Below are positions 36,468 through 45,282 of a stretch of DNA of 64,000 bases, one piece after another (position 1 is the first letter of the stretch; each line of letters begins with the position of its first letter). The position numbers and the translations under genes are program-made. The notes beneath the pieces were generated by a model. That model was given only the letters and a program-made list of their open reading frames with translations, ran no database searches and was not told where the DNA came from. Origin of the DNA: Pseudoalteromonas sp. GCY (lineage in GTDB: Bacteria > Pseudomonadota > Gammaproteobacteria > Enterobacterales > Alteromonadaceae); NCBI RefSeq assembly GCF_016695175.1, contig NZ_CP068023.1, positions 4,006,501 through 4,070,500 on the forward strand, given 5' to 3'.

Positions 36468-38426
36468 CTATACTTTAAATTTGCCCACCAGCTCTGTGAG
36501 CGTGCTCGACAATGAATGTAATCTCACGCCATTTTGATTAGTATTCACAGCAATATCACTCACGCTATCCGCGGCATTTTTAATTTCCACCACGTTACGA
36601 TTGATATCTTCGGCAACATGTTGCTGCTCTTCAGCAGCAGTGGCAATTTGCGTGTTAAGGTCGCTAATATTGACAATCGCTTGGGTAATTTCACTAAATT
36701 GTTGTTGCGCTGAGTTTGTCAGTTCAACCGTTTGCTCCGTGCGCGTTAGACTGCGCTTCATTTCTCCCGACACCATTTCCGTCATTTTTCTAAGCTTATC
36801 AAGCTGAGAGGCAATTTCTTCCGTCGATTCAGAGGTACGCTGCGACAACGCTCGCACTTCATCAGCCACAACGGCAAAGCCACGACCATGTTCACCTGCG
36901 CGTGCCGCCTCTATTGCAGCATTTAATGCTAAAAGGTTAGTTTGCTCTGCAATGCCTCGGATCACACTGAGTATCGACATAATATTTTCGCTTTCGGTGT
37001 CGAGCTGCATGATATCTGCGGTTGCCTTATTGATCACTTCAGATAATGTTGTCACGCTTTCGACAGATTCTGTGATCACCCTTTGGCCCAGCTCAGATGC
37101 TTGCTGAGTTTGTCCGGCCAGCTCAGCCGCATTGGCACAGCTTGCCGCTACTTCGTTTGCCGTTGCCGCCATCTCATTAATTGCGGTGGCAGCCATTTCA
37201 AGCGCTTGCTGTTGTTGACTGGTAGCGCCCGTGAGCTGATCAGACTGCGAAGCGGTTTGTCGTGAGGTTTCATTAACTTGCTGTGCACACTCATTGATTT
37301 GCGTCACCAACTCAGCAATGAGATTTAAAAACAAATTAAAGCTCGTCGCCAGTTTGCCTGTTTCATCCTGAGCTTTAATGTCTAAACGCTGAGTTAAATC
37401 ACCACCGCCTTGCGAAATTTCAGTTAAGCCATCACTCACTTCTACAATGGGTGCTGAAATCAACTTAGAAATATAACTTGCCAGTAACAGGAACACGGTG
37501 ATCAGGACGGCACTTAGAATCAATATTGTCAGCGTCATCGCATTGGCTGCAGCCATTACCTCACTTTTTTCAACTAAACCAATAAACTTCCAGCCTAATT
37601 TGGGTGCTGTATAGATGTTGGCAAAGTAGTCTTGCCCGTTAATTTCGAGCTCAAATAGCCCATCTTTATTTTGAGCCAATTCACGATAGCGGCCGTCAGC
37701 AATGTCTGCCAACTTTTTAAATCTATGTTCGGAGAACTTGGCATCGACCAACACATTTCCAGTGTCTTCCACTAGCATTAAATAGCCGGTCTCGCCCAAT
37801 TTGATATTGCGGATGATTTTGGTCAACCCTTGTAGTGACACGTCCATACCTTGGACACCCACGGTTTGACCATTGACAGTTACCGCTTTTACCGTCGACA
37901 CAATCACCATATCATCCGGCGCCCAATAATAGGCGCTGGTGCGGATCGTCTCGCCATTTCCTGATTGTCCTGTTTGATACCAAGGACGCTGCCTAGGGTC
38001 GTAGTTTGCATTCACTTCACCTAGAGGCCATTGAATATAACCACCTTGCTGATTTCCCATGTAGATATAGGCAATACCGGGGTGCGTGTTACCAAAGTGC
38101 TCAAATAGCGAATACGCCGCTTGCTCTGTTTTGCTTCCTGCTTTCGAATTAAGTCGAGTGGTGCTGGTTGTATCCATATAAGTTTTCACGTCTTGCTGCG
38201 CACTCAAGACCTGTGCATGGGTTGCTAAATAGTCTACGTTTTTTGCAATTTCATCAAAAAACATCTGGATACCATTCTCAACCTGTAGCGCCTCTCGATC
38301 ACTGAGCTCCGAGAAGGTCTCTATTCCCTGCTGCCGAGTTTGACTGATAATAAGCCCCGCGATGATTAACAAAGGAAGCGCGATTGCTGTTGCGAAAGAC
38401 AGCTTTAGTTTTTGCGATATATTCAT
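36468..38426 (-). CDS. methyl-accepting chemotaxis protein, dCache type
   Basis: Chemoreceptor of 652 residues from ATG 38426 ([11 protein letters not shown]); the in-frame extension to 38525 carries no receptor features. TM about 9-28, dCache domain to about 275, TM about 292-315, HAMP, and methyl-accepting domain with the conserved tip [20 protein letters not shown]. The cache domain has [17 protein letters not shown] and GMDVSL, the arrangement of Arg, Trp, Tyr and Asp seen in amino-acid-binding dCache domains, so amino acid chemotaxis is likely. It is only distantly like the receptor at 2934-4817. A porin gene is divergent, 268 bp away. Confidence 0.93.
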   Translation of the reverse strand: MNISQKLKLSFATAIALPLLIIAGLIISQTRQQGIETFSELSDREALQVENGIQMFFDEIAKNVDYLATHAQVLSAQQDVKTYMDTTSTTRLNSKAGSKTEQAAYSLFEHFGNTHPGIAYIYMGNQQGGYIQWPLGEVNANYDPRQRPWYQTGQSGNGETIRTSAYYWAPDDMVIVSTVKAVTVNGQTVGVQGMDVSLQGLTKIIRNIKLGETGYLMLVEDTGNVLVDAKFSEHRFKKLADIADGRYRELAQNKDGLFELEINGQDYFANIYTAPKLGWKFIGLVEKSEVMAAANAMTLTILILSAVLITVFLLLASYISKLISAPIVEVSDGLTEISQGGGDLTQRLDIKAQDETGKLATSFNLFLNLIAELVTQINECAQQVNETSRQTASQSDQLTGATSQQQQALEMAATAINEMAATANEVAASCANAAELAGQTQQASELGQRVITESVESVTTLSEVINKATADIMQLDTESENIMSILSVIRGIAEQTNLLALNAAIEAARAGEHGRGFAVVADEVRALSQRTSESTEEIASQLDKLRKMTEMVSGEMKRSLTRTEQTVELTNSAQQQFSEITQAIVNISDLNTQIATAAEEQQHVAEDINRNVVEIKNAADSVSDIAVNTNQNGVRLHSLSSTLTELVGKFKV

Positions 38427-38694
38427 GAATAAACACCATTTCACAGATAGTAAAAATATAGTGAGGGATAGGCTATTGGGCAAGAATGACATACAAATGT
38501 GATCACTTGTTCGCCTTATATTCATCTTAGATATGGTTAAATGTTGGGTAACTTTGAGGTCAGATAGGCCACAGTGTTACTATGGATAATTCAATCAAGG
38601 ACCATAAAATTTATCTGCTTTCTGCAATGATAGGTTTAGTGGTCTACAATTTGTAAGAGGTTTTTGCGCTCAACCATTTAACAACGGGACAACT

Positions 38695-39984
38695 ATGTTA
38701 AAACTTTCAATCATCTCACTCGGATTAGGTCTAGCACTTTGCTCTAATTCAGTGCTTGCCGAAAACTCAGAAATTGACGCGTTAAAGCGCCAATTAGCTG
38801 AACTTCAGAAGAAGCTTACGCAGCTAGAACAAAAAGAGCAGGCGCGAGCACAACAGGAAAAAATCGCCAAGGCTGAAAAAGCCGAAGCTGAAACTAAAAC
38901 TCAAGTTGCGGCAGCTGAAACAAAACCGACCATCAAAGTCGGCGGCGCGATCAGAACAAACTACAGCCATACGTCTTATGACGATGACAACAAGAACCGT
39001 GGTGGCGATTTTGACTTCGATATTTTCAGACTGAACTTCTCTGGTAATGTCGGTGGCTTTGGCTTAAATGCCGAAATCCGCTTTTTCGACTATATGACTG
39101 CGGTAAAATACGCTTACCTAGATTATGACTTTGCCGAACATTGGCAAGCTCAGGTTGGTATGACTAAAGTGCCTTTTGGTAACTCACCTTACAATTCGCA
39201 TAACTGGTTCTTTAACACCACCTATTACATTGGTCTTGAAGACGACCACGACATGGGGGTGGTATTTAAACGTAAAGTGGCGGAAAACTGGCAGCTTGAC
39301 CTTGGCTTTTTCAAAAACGATGAGCTAGGTGGTGTCGATGGTTACGTGGATGACCGCAGCGATCGCTACTCTTATGACGTGGTGGGTTTCCGTAAAGCGG
39401 GCGATGGCGTTTATGACGACCCAACGCAACCAATCGGGGAATACAACACCTTTGTTGGTCGCTACGCGTATCATATTGAACACAACGGTGGCACAACTGA
39501 AATTGGCGTCTCTGGCCTTGCCGGTGGCCTTCACGATGGTAACGACCGAGCAGGTGATTACAACGCGTGGGCACTGCATTTAAATAGTAACATTGGCCCT
39601 TGGAACTTACAGCTACAACACGGTGAGTACCAGTACGATATTGATGACGTAAACCGTATGGCCGTCGGTGCTTATGCGTTTTATGATTCCATCGCAGCAG
39701 AAGCCACCATGTCGAACTTTAATGTAGCGTACAACCTGCCAGTTGAGTTCGGTCCAATTACCGATCTGCAATTTTATAACGACTTCGGTATTATTTACGA
39801 CAAATCCGATAACACCGAAGACACTTGGATGAATGTCACAGGTGTGTCACTCGCTGCGGGTGCATTCTTCACCTATGTTGATTTAGTTCACGCGAAAAAC
39901 CAGCCATTTATTGGTGGTTCAATCGCAGGCGATAGTGACGAAAGCGAGCGTCGCTTCAACATTAACTTCGGTTATTACTTTTAA
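38695..39984 (+). CDS. outer-membrane porin, OprP/OprO-like
   Basis: 429-residue porin: signal peptide 1-22 (VLA-E), coiled coil (about 25-60, LKRQLAELQKKLTQLEQKEQ) with an Ala/Lys/Glu-rich extension, then a 16-18-strand-like barrel rich in Asp, Tyr and Gly, ending FGYYF with the terminal Phe needed for BAM recognition. VGMTKVPFGNSPYNSHNWFFN resembles the constriction segment of phosphate-selective porins, but without the Arg ladder I do not assign a substrate. Strong terminator downstream. Confidence 0.88.
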   Translation: MLKLSIISLGLGLALCSNSVLAENSEIDALKRQLAELQKKLTQLEQKEQARAQQEKIAKAEKAEAETKTQVAAAETKPTIKVGGAIRTNYSHTSYDDDNKNRGGDFDFDIFRLNFSGNVGGFGLNAEIRFFDYMTAVKYAYLDYDFAEHWQAQVGMTKVPFGNSPYNSHNWFFNTTYYIGLEDDHDMGVVFKRKVAENWQLDLGFFKNDELGGVDGYVDDRSDRYSYDVVGFRKAGDGVYDDPTQPIGEYNTFVGRYAYHIEHNGGTTEIGVSGLAGGLHDGNDRAGDYNAWALHLNSNIGPWNLQLQHGEYQYDIDDVNRMAVGAYAFYDSIAAEATMSNFNVAYNLPVEFGPITDLQFYNDFGIIYDKSDNTEDTWMNVTGVSLAAGAFFTYVDLVHAKNQPFIGGSIAGDSDESERRFNINFGYYF

Positions 39985-40013
39985 TCTAAGGGATTAATCT
40001 TAGGGATTAAATC

Positions 40014-40049
40014 AAAAAGGCGATGCGCTTGTTGGTGCATCGCCTTTTT
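40014..40049. terminator. bidirectional intrinsic terminator
   Basis: AAAAAGGCGATGC pairs with GCATCGCCTTTTT, giving a 13-bp stem with A- and T-runs on both sides. It separates the convergent porin and asnB-like genes. Confidence 0.92.
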
Positions 40050-40085
40050 ATTTCCTTGTTTTCTGTAATACCAATAAGACCAACG

Positions 40086-42101
40086 TTAGTTTGTGGCAGC
40101 CCTCCAACCAAGGCGCTCCGCTTCAGCGGCAGCAAATTGTGGTAAATCTGCGGCAATAAACTGCTTGTGCAGTATTTGCACACCAAGTAAGTGATTGATC
40201 ACGGCATCGAGTTGCACTTTGAGTGAATCATCGGCGTCTGGCGATTCATGTAACTCAAATAGCGCATTTACCGCTTCAAAGTCTAATAAACCTGCGGCTT
40301 CTACAGCTTGTCTAGATAAGTATTTATCAGCCAGCACGCGCATTGACGCCCATTTTTTCTTATCCGAGTGCGCCGGTGGTGCCATAAAAGCAAACTTTTC
40401 TCGTTCATACAGCACTTCTGGCAGCAGCCCTTTCATCGCTTCACGTAATACATACTTTTCTTTACGGTCTTTAATGCGATATTGCGGGGGAATGGTAAAG
40501 GCAAACTCAGCGAGGTGATGATCCAAAAAGGCAGGCCTTGCCTCCATCGAATTGGCCATGTCGACCCTATCACCGCCCCAAGTTAATATTTGCCCCTCAA
40601 GCATGGTTTTAATCCACACATACTGGGCTTTGTCGAGTGGATGACGGGACTCCAACATGGCATCGTTTAAAGTCTCAGCGATTGCTTTGCCTGCATCATA
40701 ACCCGTGAGTATTTCTCTGTGTTCGGCGGCAACGAGTTGATGGGCAAAGTGACTGCACGACAACCAAGGCTGCAAACAACTTGGTGTGAAACCAACCACC
40801 TCATCTAACGCTGCACTATCGTATTGCTCACGGGAAAGCATGGCGCCCTTAAACAACTTATTGCTGTCTTCCAGCATGGTTTGCCACTGGGCCTTTTCGG
40901 TGTCATCAAGTTCATCTAAGCCATATAAAAACAGATCTTTTCTAAATGCTGGATAACCCGCAAAAAGTTCATCGGAACCCTCTCCGGTCATCACAACTTT
41001 ATAATTAGACTCGTTAACTTGCTGACTCATCAAGTATTTCGCAACACCAAGCGTGTTATAAATAGTTCGTTCGGTATGCCATAAAGTTCGCTCAAAATGC
41101 CCATATAGCTCGTCACCGCTTAACGACATAATGTGATGATCGGCCTTGGTGGCTTGTGCCATCTGTTGTGCAATCGGCGTTTCGTCGTACTCTGCACTAT
41201 CAAAGCCTATGGTAAAAGCCTTAATTGGTGTCTGTGCCGCAGCCGAAGACAGGCCCAAAATAGCGCATGAGTCTATGCCACCACTTAAGTAACAACCTAC
41301 CGGAACGTCCGCGGTGAGTCTCAACTGCACCGCTTCTAGCAGCTGTTTGCGCACGCCATCAATGTAGTATGCCTCATCTTTGCTATTTAAATACGCTTGC
41401 GCCGTCGGAAAGTTAACATCCCAATAAGGTCTATCTTCAATGCTAAAACCTTGTTCACTTCTGGTGATGCTAACAACATGTCCAGGTTTGATTTGATGTA
41501 CATTCGCAAACGCCGTGCTACCGGGCACCATGACTTGGATCAGTTGATGAAATAGGCCTTCACTTGAGAATCGGCGTTTAACTTTAGGGTTGGCAAACAG
41601 CACTTTCAGTTCTGAGCCAAACACAATTTCGTCTTCTGCTTGGGTGTAGTACAAAGGTTTAATACCAAAGCGGTCTCTAACTAAGTGCAACGTATCGGTT
41701 TGTTGGTCATACAACGCAAACGCAAACTCACCACGCAAATGTGTCAGCATCTCATCGAGGCCAAGCTGCTGATATAAGTGCATCGCAATTTCTGAGTCGC
41801 TCTTACTTTGGAACCTTGCCCCTTTTGCTACTAGCTCAGCTCGGATCCGCGCGTAATCATAAAACTCGCCATTGTGCGCCAACATTAGGCGCTTATCAGA
41901 ACTAATAAAGGGCTGTCGCCCTCTTTTTTCGTCGAGGTCGATTATCGACAGTCTGGCGTGACTAAATCCCACGCCAGCCATTTGTTTATAGCCAAAACCA
42001 TCGGGACCACGATGATGTTGAATGGCTGCCATGTTTACCAATAATTGATTATCTATTTGTGTTTGCGCTTGCGTTGAAAAAATACCAGCAATTCCGCACA
42101 T
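40086..42101 (-). CDS. asnB: asparagine synthetase-like amidotransferase (glutamine-hydrolysing)
   Basis: 671-residue class II amidotransferase. Cys2 is the glutaminase nucleophile (MCGIAGIF), with RGPDG at 31-35 and the NGE at 77-79 typical of the domain. The synthetase half has the ATP-pyrophosphatase loop SGGIDS at 273-278 and TGEGSDELFAGYP, which activate a carboxylate as the acyl-AMP. It is longer than housekeeping AsnB (about 554) and resembles versions found in polymer or natural-product clusters. It is last in a cluster with a carbamoyltransferase paralogue (9 nt upstream), a symporter and an N-carbamoylase, so its substrate may be an N-carbamoyl amino acid rather than free aspartate (inference). 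Confidence 0.88.
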   Translation of the reverse strand: MCGIAGIFSTQAQTQIDNQLLVNMAAIQHHRGPDGFGYKQMAGVGFSHARLSIIDLDEKRGRQPFISSDKRLMLAHNGEFYDYARIRAELVAKGARFQSKSDSEIAMHLYQQLGLDEMLTHLRGEFAFALYDQQTDTLHLVRDRFGIKPLYYTQAEDEIVFGSELKVLFANPKVKRRFSSEGLFHQLIQVMVPGSTAFANVHQIKPGHVVSITRSEQGFSIEDRPYWDVNFPTAQAYLNSKDEAYYIDGVRKQLLEAVQLRLTADVPVGCYLSGGIDSCAILGLSSAAAQTPIKAFTIGFDSAEYDETPIAQQMAQATKADHHIMSLSGDELYGHFERTLWHTERTIYNTLGVAKYLMSQQVNESNYKVVMTGEGSDELFAGYPAFRKDLFLYGLDELDDTEKAQWQTMLEDSNKLFKGAMLSREQYDSAALDEVVGFTPSCLQPWLSCSHFAHQLVAAEHREILTGYDAGKAIAETLNDAMLESRHPLDKAQYVWIKTMLEGQILTWGGDRVDMANSMEARPAFLDHHLAEFAFTIPPQYRIKDRKEKYVLREAMKGLLPEVLYEREKFAFMAPPAHSDKKKWASMRVLADKYLSRQAVEAAGLLDFEAVNALFELHESPDADDSLKVQLDAVINHLLGVQILHKQFIAADLPQFAAAEAERLGWRAATN

Positions 42102-42110
42102 AATATCTCC

Positions 42111-43181
42111 CTAAATCACATCCATCACAGTACTGGCGCGCTGCACCATACAGGTCAATAAGGCTTGGCGTAAAAAGACGGCACCACGTGCCTGACTAAA
42201 ATACCAATTGTGTGGCGTGGCATCTAAACTGGTGCACAGCTCTTCACCTCGAGCCAGAGGATGAAGCACTATCGCATCGGGCTTAAAAGGGGAATCTGCG
42301 CTCAATTTAAACGACTTTCCATAGGTTTCGAAGCTTTCACCAACCCATGCAATGGAATTGATATACACCACATCAAGCTCAGGTAAAACGGCGTTCAAGT
42401 CATAGCCGATAGACACCTTAACCCCCGCCTCCTCTAGCTGGGCTAATTGCTCACTCGACACCGCTTCCTCGACACTCTCGTCATAGAGCAGGAATATTTC
42501 GTCCACAATACGCGGAAAATGCGTAAACATTTTCAACAGGCTACGTACCGTACGCATTTGACTCGGCACGCCAATCACACCAATTTTTATAGGACTAAAG
42601 GCTTCGCTGTCAGGGAGTAATAACGACGGCCGCCATTTGAAGATAGTGTATAGATCGGACATCGCTTGTGTTGGGTGCTCATCAATGCCATTACCAGCGT
42701 TGATAATTGGAATGCGTAGGCTGTGGATCATCTCTTCAATAGACTCCACTGAGGTGTCACGTAAGACGACACAATCGCCATAATTATTGAACATCTCGGC
42801 GACATCCTGCAGCGACTCCCCTTTCGCTATGCCCGTTGAGGAGCGATCGGTGATCGACATAATGTCGCCCCCTAAGCGATGCCATGCACTTTCAAACGAC
42901 AGACGGGTGCGGGTGCTGGGTTCATAAAACGCACTGATCAAAATTTTGCCACTGAGCGGCGAGCTGAACCTTGCAGGGTTACTTTCATATTTCGCGGCGA
43001 GGCGGAATAACTGGATCAGCACGTCTCGGTCAAGATGGTCGACACTGATAATGTGCTTATTCTCCAAACAATGCAGCCTGTCACCGTCTTCTTGTATCGC
43101 TCTGAGTAATGCTTTGGGATGTGCATCCCCGTAAACATCCGGCTGCGCTCGATTAAACTCTACTTGCTGCGCACTTACCAT
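42111..43181 (-). CDS. aspartate/ornithine carbamoyltransferase paralogue, altered substrate site
   Basis: 356-residue carbamoyltransferase. The carbamoyl-phosphate site is intact: STRTR at 89-93, the mobile loop lysine in STGIAKGES (Lys120), and HPTQ at 169-172. The C-terminal end TPHNWYFSQARGAVFLRQALL is ATCase-like. The amino-acid side differs: the ATCase TRVQKER loop reads NSIAWVGES here, and HPLPR reads HPLAR, so the Arg and Gln that hold aspartate are missing. This argues against ordinary pyrimidine synthesis and for another amine substrate. An N-terminal extension of about 40 residues is unusual. Its ATG lies inside the stop of the upstream microprotein gene (ATGGTAA), implying translational coupling. 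Confidence 0.85.
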   Translation of the reverse strand: MVSAQQVEFNRAQPDVYGDAHPKALLRAIQEDGDRLHCLENKHIISVDHLDRDVLIQLFRLAAKYESNPARFSSPLSGKILISAFYEPSTRTRLSFESAWHRLGGDIMSITDRSSTGIAKGESLQDVAEMFNNYGDCVVLRDTSVESIEEMIHSLRIPIINAGNGIDEHPTQAMSDLYTIFKWRPSLLLPDSEAFSPIKIGVIGVPSQMRTVRSLLKMFTHFPRIVDEIFLLYDESVEEAVSSEQLAQLEEAGVKVSIGYDLNAVLPELDVVYINSIAWVGESFETYGKSFKLSADSPFKPDAIVLHPLARGEELCTSLDATPHNWYFSQARGAVFLRQALLTCMVQRASTVMDVI

Positions 43182-43294
43182 AACTGCCTCTTTTTAAAAT
43201 CAATAAGGAACATAACGACAAGGACAACAGGACATAAACAACTGAGCACTATGGCCAGCCAAATTAAACTAGAAAATGCGCCCAATGAGATCAT
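43175..43294 (-). CDS. 39-residue membrane microprotein, symporter accessory type
   Basis: Starts MISLGAFSSLIWLAIVLS and ends FKKRQLW: one long hydrophobic helix followed by a basic tail. The ATG at 43294 overlaps the TGA of the symporter gene (ATGA), and a GGAGG ribosome site sits 4-5 nt before it. The stop overlaps the start of the carbamoyltransferase gene by 7 nt. Small proteins opening with M-x-x-LG and one helix next to SSS symporters are known as symporter small accessory proteins; the position and shape fit this. It is coupled on both sides, so it is very likely translated. Confidence 0.75.
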   Translation of the reverse strand: MISLGAFSSLIWLAIVLSCLCPVVLVVMFLIDFKKRQLW

Positions 43295-44712
43295 ACATCC
43301 TCCACTTTGCTTTGCGTGCCCAACGCTTGCCAATGGAATGATTGCTGACTAAAACGCCAAGCAATCACACAAATTAATAACGACACCGCACAAGAAACTA
43401 ATGCAGCGACATAAAAACCAATATAAAAATACCCAATCAAACCTGATAGCGTGCCAAGCAACATAGCCCAGCCAGCGCTATTTCCCGTCATTCGCGCAAA
43501 GTACAAACCAAATACGATAGGCCAAATGGTGCTGGCGACGAAGGCGCCAGCGAAGTTCAACAAGGCACCCAACGTGGCGATTTTTGGTAAACACAAGAGC
43601 CAAGTCACGACACCGAGTATGACAATAATCCACTTAGCACTTTTTAAGCGTTCGCTATCGCTTGCCTTTGGTTTGATGTATTGCAGGTAAATATCTTGAT
43701 TGATGAGATCTGACGTTGCGGCAAGCAAGGAGTCCAAACTCGATGCCAGCGCGGAGAACACCACAATGAACAGAATGATCGAGCCGGTATAGCCGAGCAC
43801 TTGGCTTGCAACCAAGGGTCCCACCATATCGGCGCTAGCGGGATACAAGCCTAAACTAGGCGCTGCCAACGCAATAAATCCAGTCACGATGGGGATCGGT
43901 AGCCACAGTAGTCCTGCGATAAAATACGCCTTTTTGCCCACCCCACCTTTAAATGCAAACGCCCTTGACCACCATACGTTGCTGTGAAAAATTTCTCCTA
44001 AACCAAAAAAGATATTGTTGAACAAAAACATCACAGCAGCAGGAAAAAGTAGGTCGAGTAGTTTAGGGTGGTCGCTACTGAGTTTTTGGTGAATTGATTC
44101 AAGCCCAACATTCATCGCCACGACGATGGCAATTCCTACGACACCTGCCAAAATAATAATGGCCTGTAGAAAATCAGTGGCGATCACCGCTTTTAGACCG
44201 CCAAAGAGCGTGTAGACCACACACATCAGTAGAATTATTGACATACCAAGGTGATAATCTAAGCCACTTAGGGTGTGTAGCAAAATGCCACCCGCCATGC
44301 CTAGGCTAACGAGCCAGCTCATGGCATATACGAAAGAGATCAGCAAAAAGACCCACCAAGAGAAACGCCCAAACCGCAACCGCATGAAGTCGCCACTGGT
44401 GTAGCCGTGGGGTAGTAAAGTTTTAATGCGTTGGCTTAGTGGCGCAAATAGCAGCAATCCGAATGCGGCACAGGCGTAGCCTATCATGCCCCAAATACCA
44501 AACTGATAAGTGAGCTGTGGTGCAACCAAAGTGGTGTTACTGGTGACCCAAGTTGCCATCGCAGTGGCGCAAGCAAAGGCCAATCCGACATTTCTACCGG
44601 CCAGCGCAAATTCATTATGTGACTGCACGCGCCTGCCAATCCACCAGCCAAAAAATACCCATAGCAAAGCAAACGCTAGGGCAAGACCGAGCGCCAATGA
44701 AGCATTTATCAT
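43291..44712 (-). CDS. sodium/solute symporter (SSS family)
   Basis: Inner-membrane importer of 473 residues with about 13 TM helices of the LeuT fold. Typical SSS features: GRRVQSHNEFALAGRNVG after TM1, SNTTLVAP in the unwound TM2 region, YTLFGGLKAVIATDFLQAIII in the TM5 region, and VVFSALASSLDSLLAATSDLINQDIY with the small-residue Na+ site of TM8. Urea-type (DUR3-like), amino-acid and pantothenate carriers belong here. Neighbours that handle carbamoyl groups suggest a ureido compound or amino acid as substrate (inference). It overlaps the upstream gene by 4 nt and the downstream microprotein gene by 4 nt. Confidence 0.9.
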   Translation of the reverse strand: MINASLALGLALAFALLWVFFGWWIGRRVQSHNEFALAGRNVGLAFACATAMATWVTSNTTLVAPQLTYQFGIWGMIGYACAAFGLLLFAPLSQRIKTLLPHGYTSGDFMRLRFGRFSWWVFLLISFVYAMSWLVSLGMAGGILLHTLSGLDYHLGMSIILLMCVVYTLFGGLKAVIATDFLQAIIILAGVVGIAIVVAMNVGLESIHQKLSSDHPKLLDLLFPAAVMFLFNNIFFGLGEIFHSNVWWSRAFAFKGGVGKKAYFIAGLLWLPIPIVTGFIALAAPSLGLYPASADMVGPLVASQVLGYTGSIILFIVVFSALASSLDSLLAATSDLINQDIYLQYIKPKASDSERLKSAKWIIVILGVVTWLLCLPKIATLGALLNFAGAFVASTIWPIVFGLYFARMTGNSAGWAMLLGTLSGLIGYFYIGFYVAALVSCAVSLLICVIAWRFSQQSFHWQALGTQSKVEDV

Positions 44713-45146
44713 ACGCTTTCCTTATCGTGCGTTTGCTTATTACCCACCACAATCATCCCTACAAGCAGCACAAATAAGCACAAGCCCAATACAAACAGTG
44801 CAAGCGCCAGCGTTAACTGATGATGTTTGACTGAAAATGAGACCGACGTTTGTGCCGAGTTAGCAGAGGGACTACCTAAGGTTGCGAGATAATCACCATC
44901 AGCCAAGCCACTAATGGTTACCGCTTGTTGAGACGGCTGAAGCGAAAGGGAGAGGGAGTAGGGTTCTGAAAGATGTTGAATGGATAGCTGTGTTGATTGC
45001 TGTAGAGGCGGACCCGTGCGCTCAATGTGTAGCGTAATAAACCCAGCAGTCACGACCTCATCGCTCACCCTCAACGAGGCGGCAAGCCCATTAAAGCTCG
45101 CAGCAAGTAAGACTAAGGTTACTACTCGGGCGATCCACATCCTCAT
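44709..45146 (-). CDS. periplasmic Ig-like domain protein with C-terminal membrane anchor
   Basis: 145 residues: signal peptide about 1-22 (GLA-A), a beta-rich domain (about 24-105) with the pattern of a fibronectin/Ig-like fold (SLSLSLQPSQQAVTISGLADGDYLATL), a TM helix (about 111-136) and a short charged tail (NKQTHDKESV). It is a single-pass protein with a periplasmic domain, coupled by ATGA overlap to the symporter gene. It could be a symporter subunit or a substrate-capture partner; no named family recognised. Confidence 0.7.
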   Translation of the reverse strand: MRMWIARVVTLVLLAASFNGLAASLRVSDEVVTAGFITLHIERTGPPLQQSTQLSIQHLSEPYSLSLSLQPSQQAVTISGLADGDYLATLGSPSANSAQTSVSFSVKHHQLTLALALFVLGLCLFVLLVGMIVVGNKQTHDKESV

Positions 45147-45282
45147 AATCCCTAACTGCGGTTATCCAAGCCTGGATTCGCCGCAAGTTTTGCTATCCAC
45201 ATTATTCTAGTAGTAACAAAGACTAGCCCAAGGATCAAATTTGTCTAGTAAACCGTCACCCAATTTCATCCTCACTTTACAT

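Noticed and set aside
39311..39583. Several frames on both strands inside the porin gene
   Set aside because: Shadows produced by its biased codon use; the porin frame has a clear signal peptide and terminal Phe.
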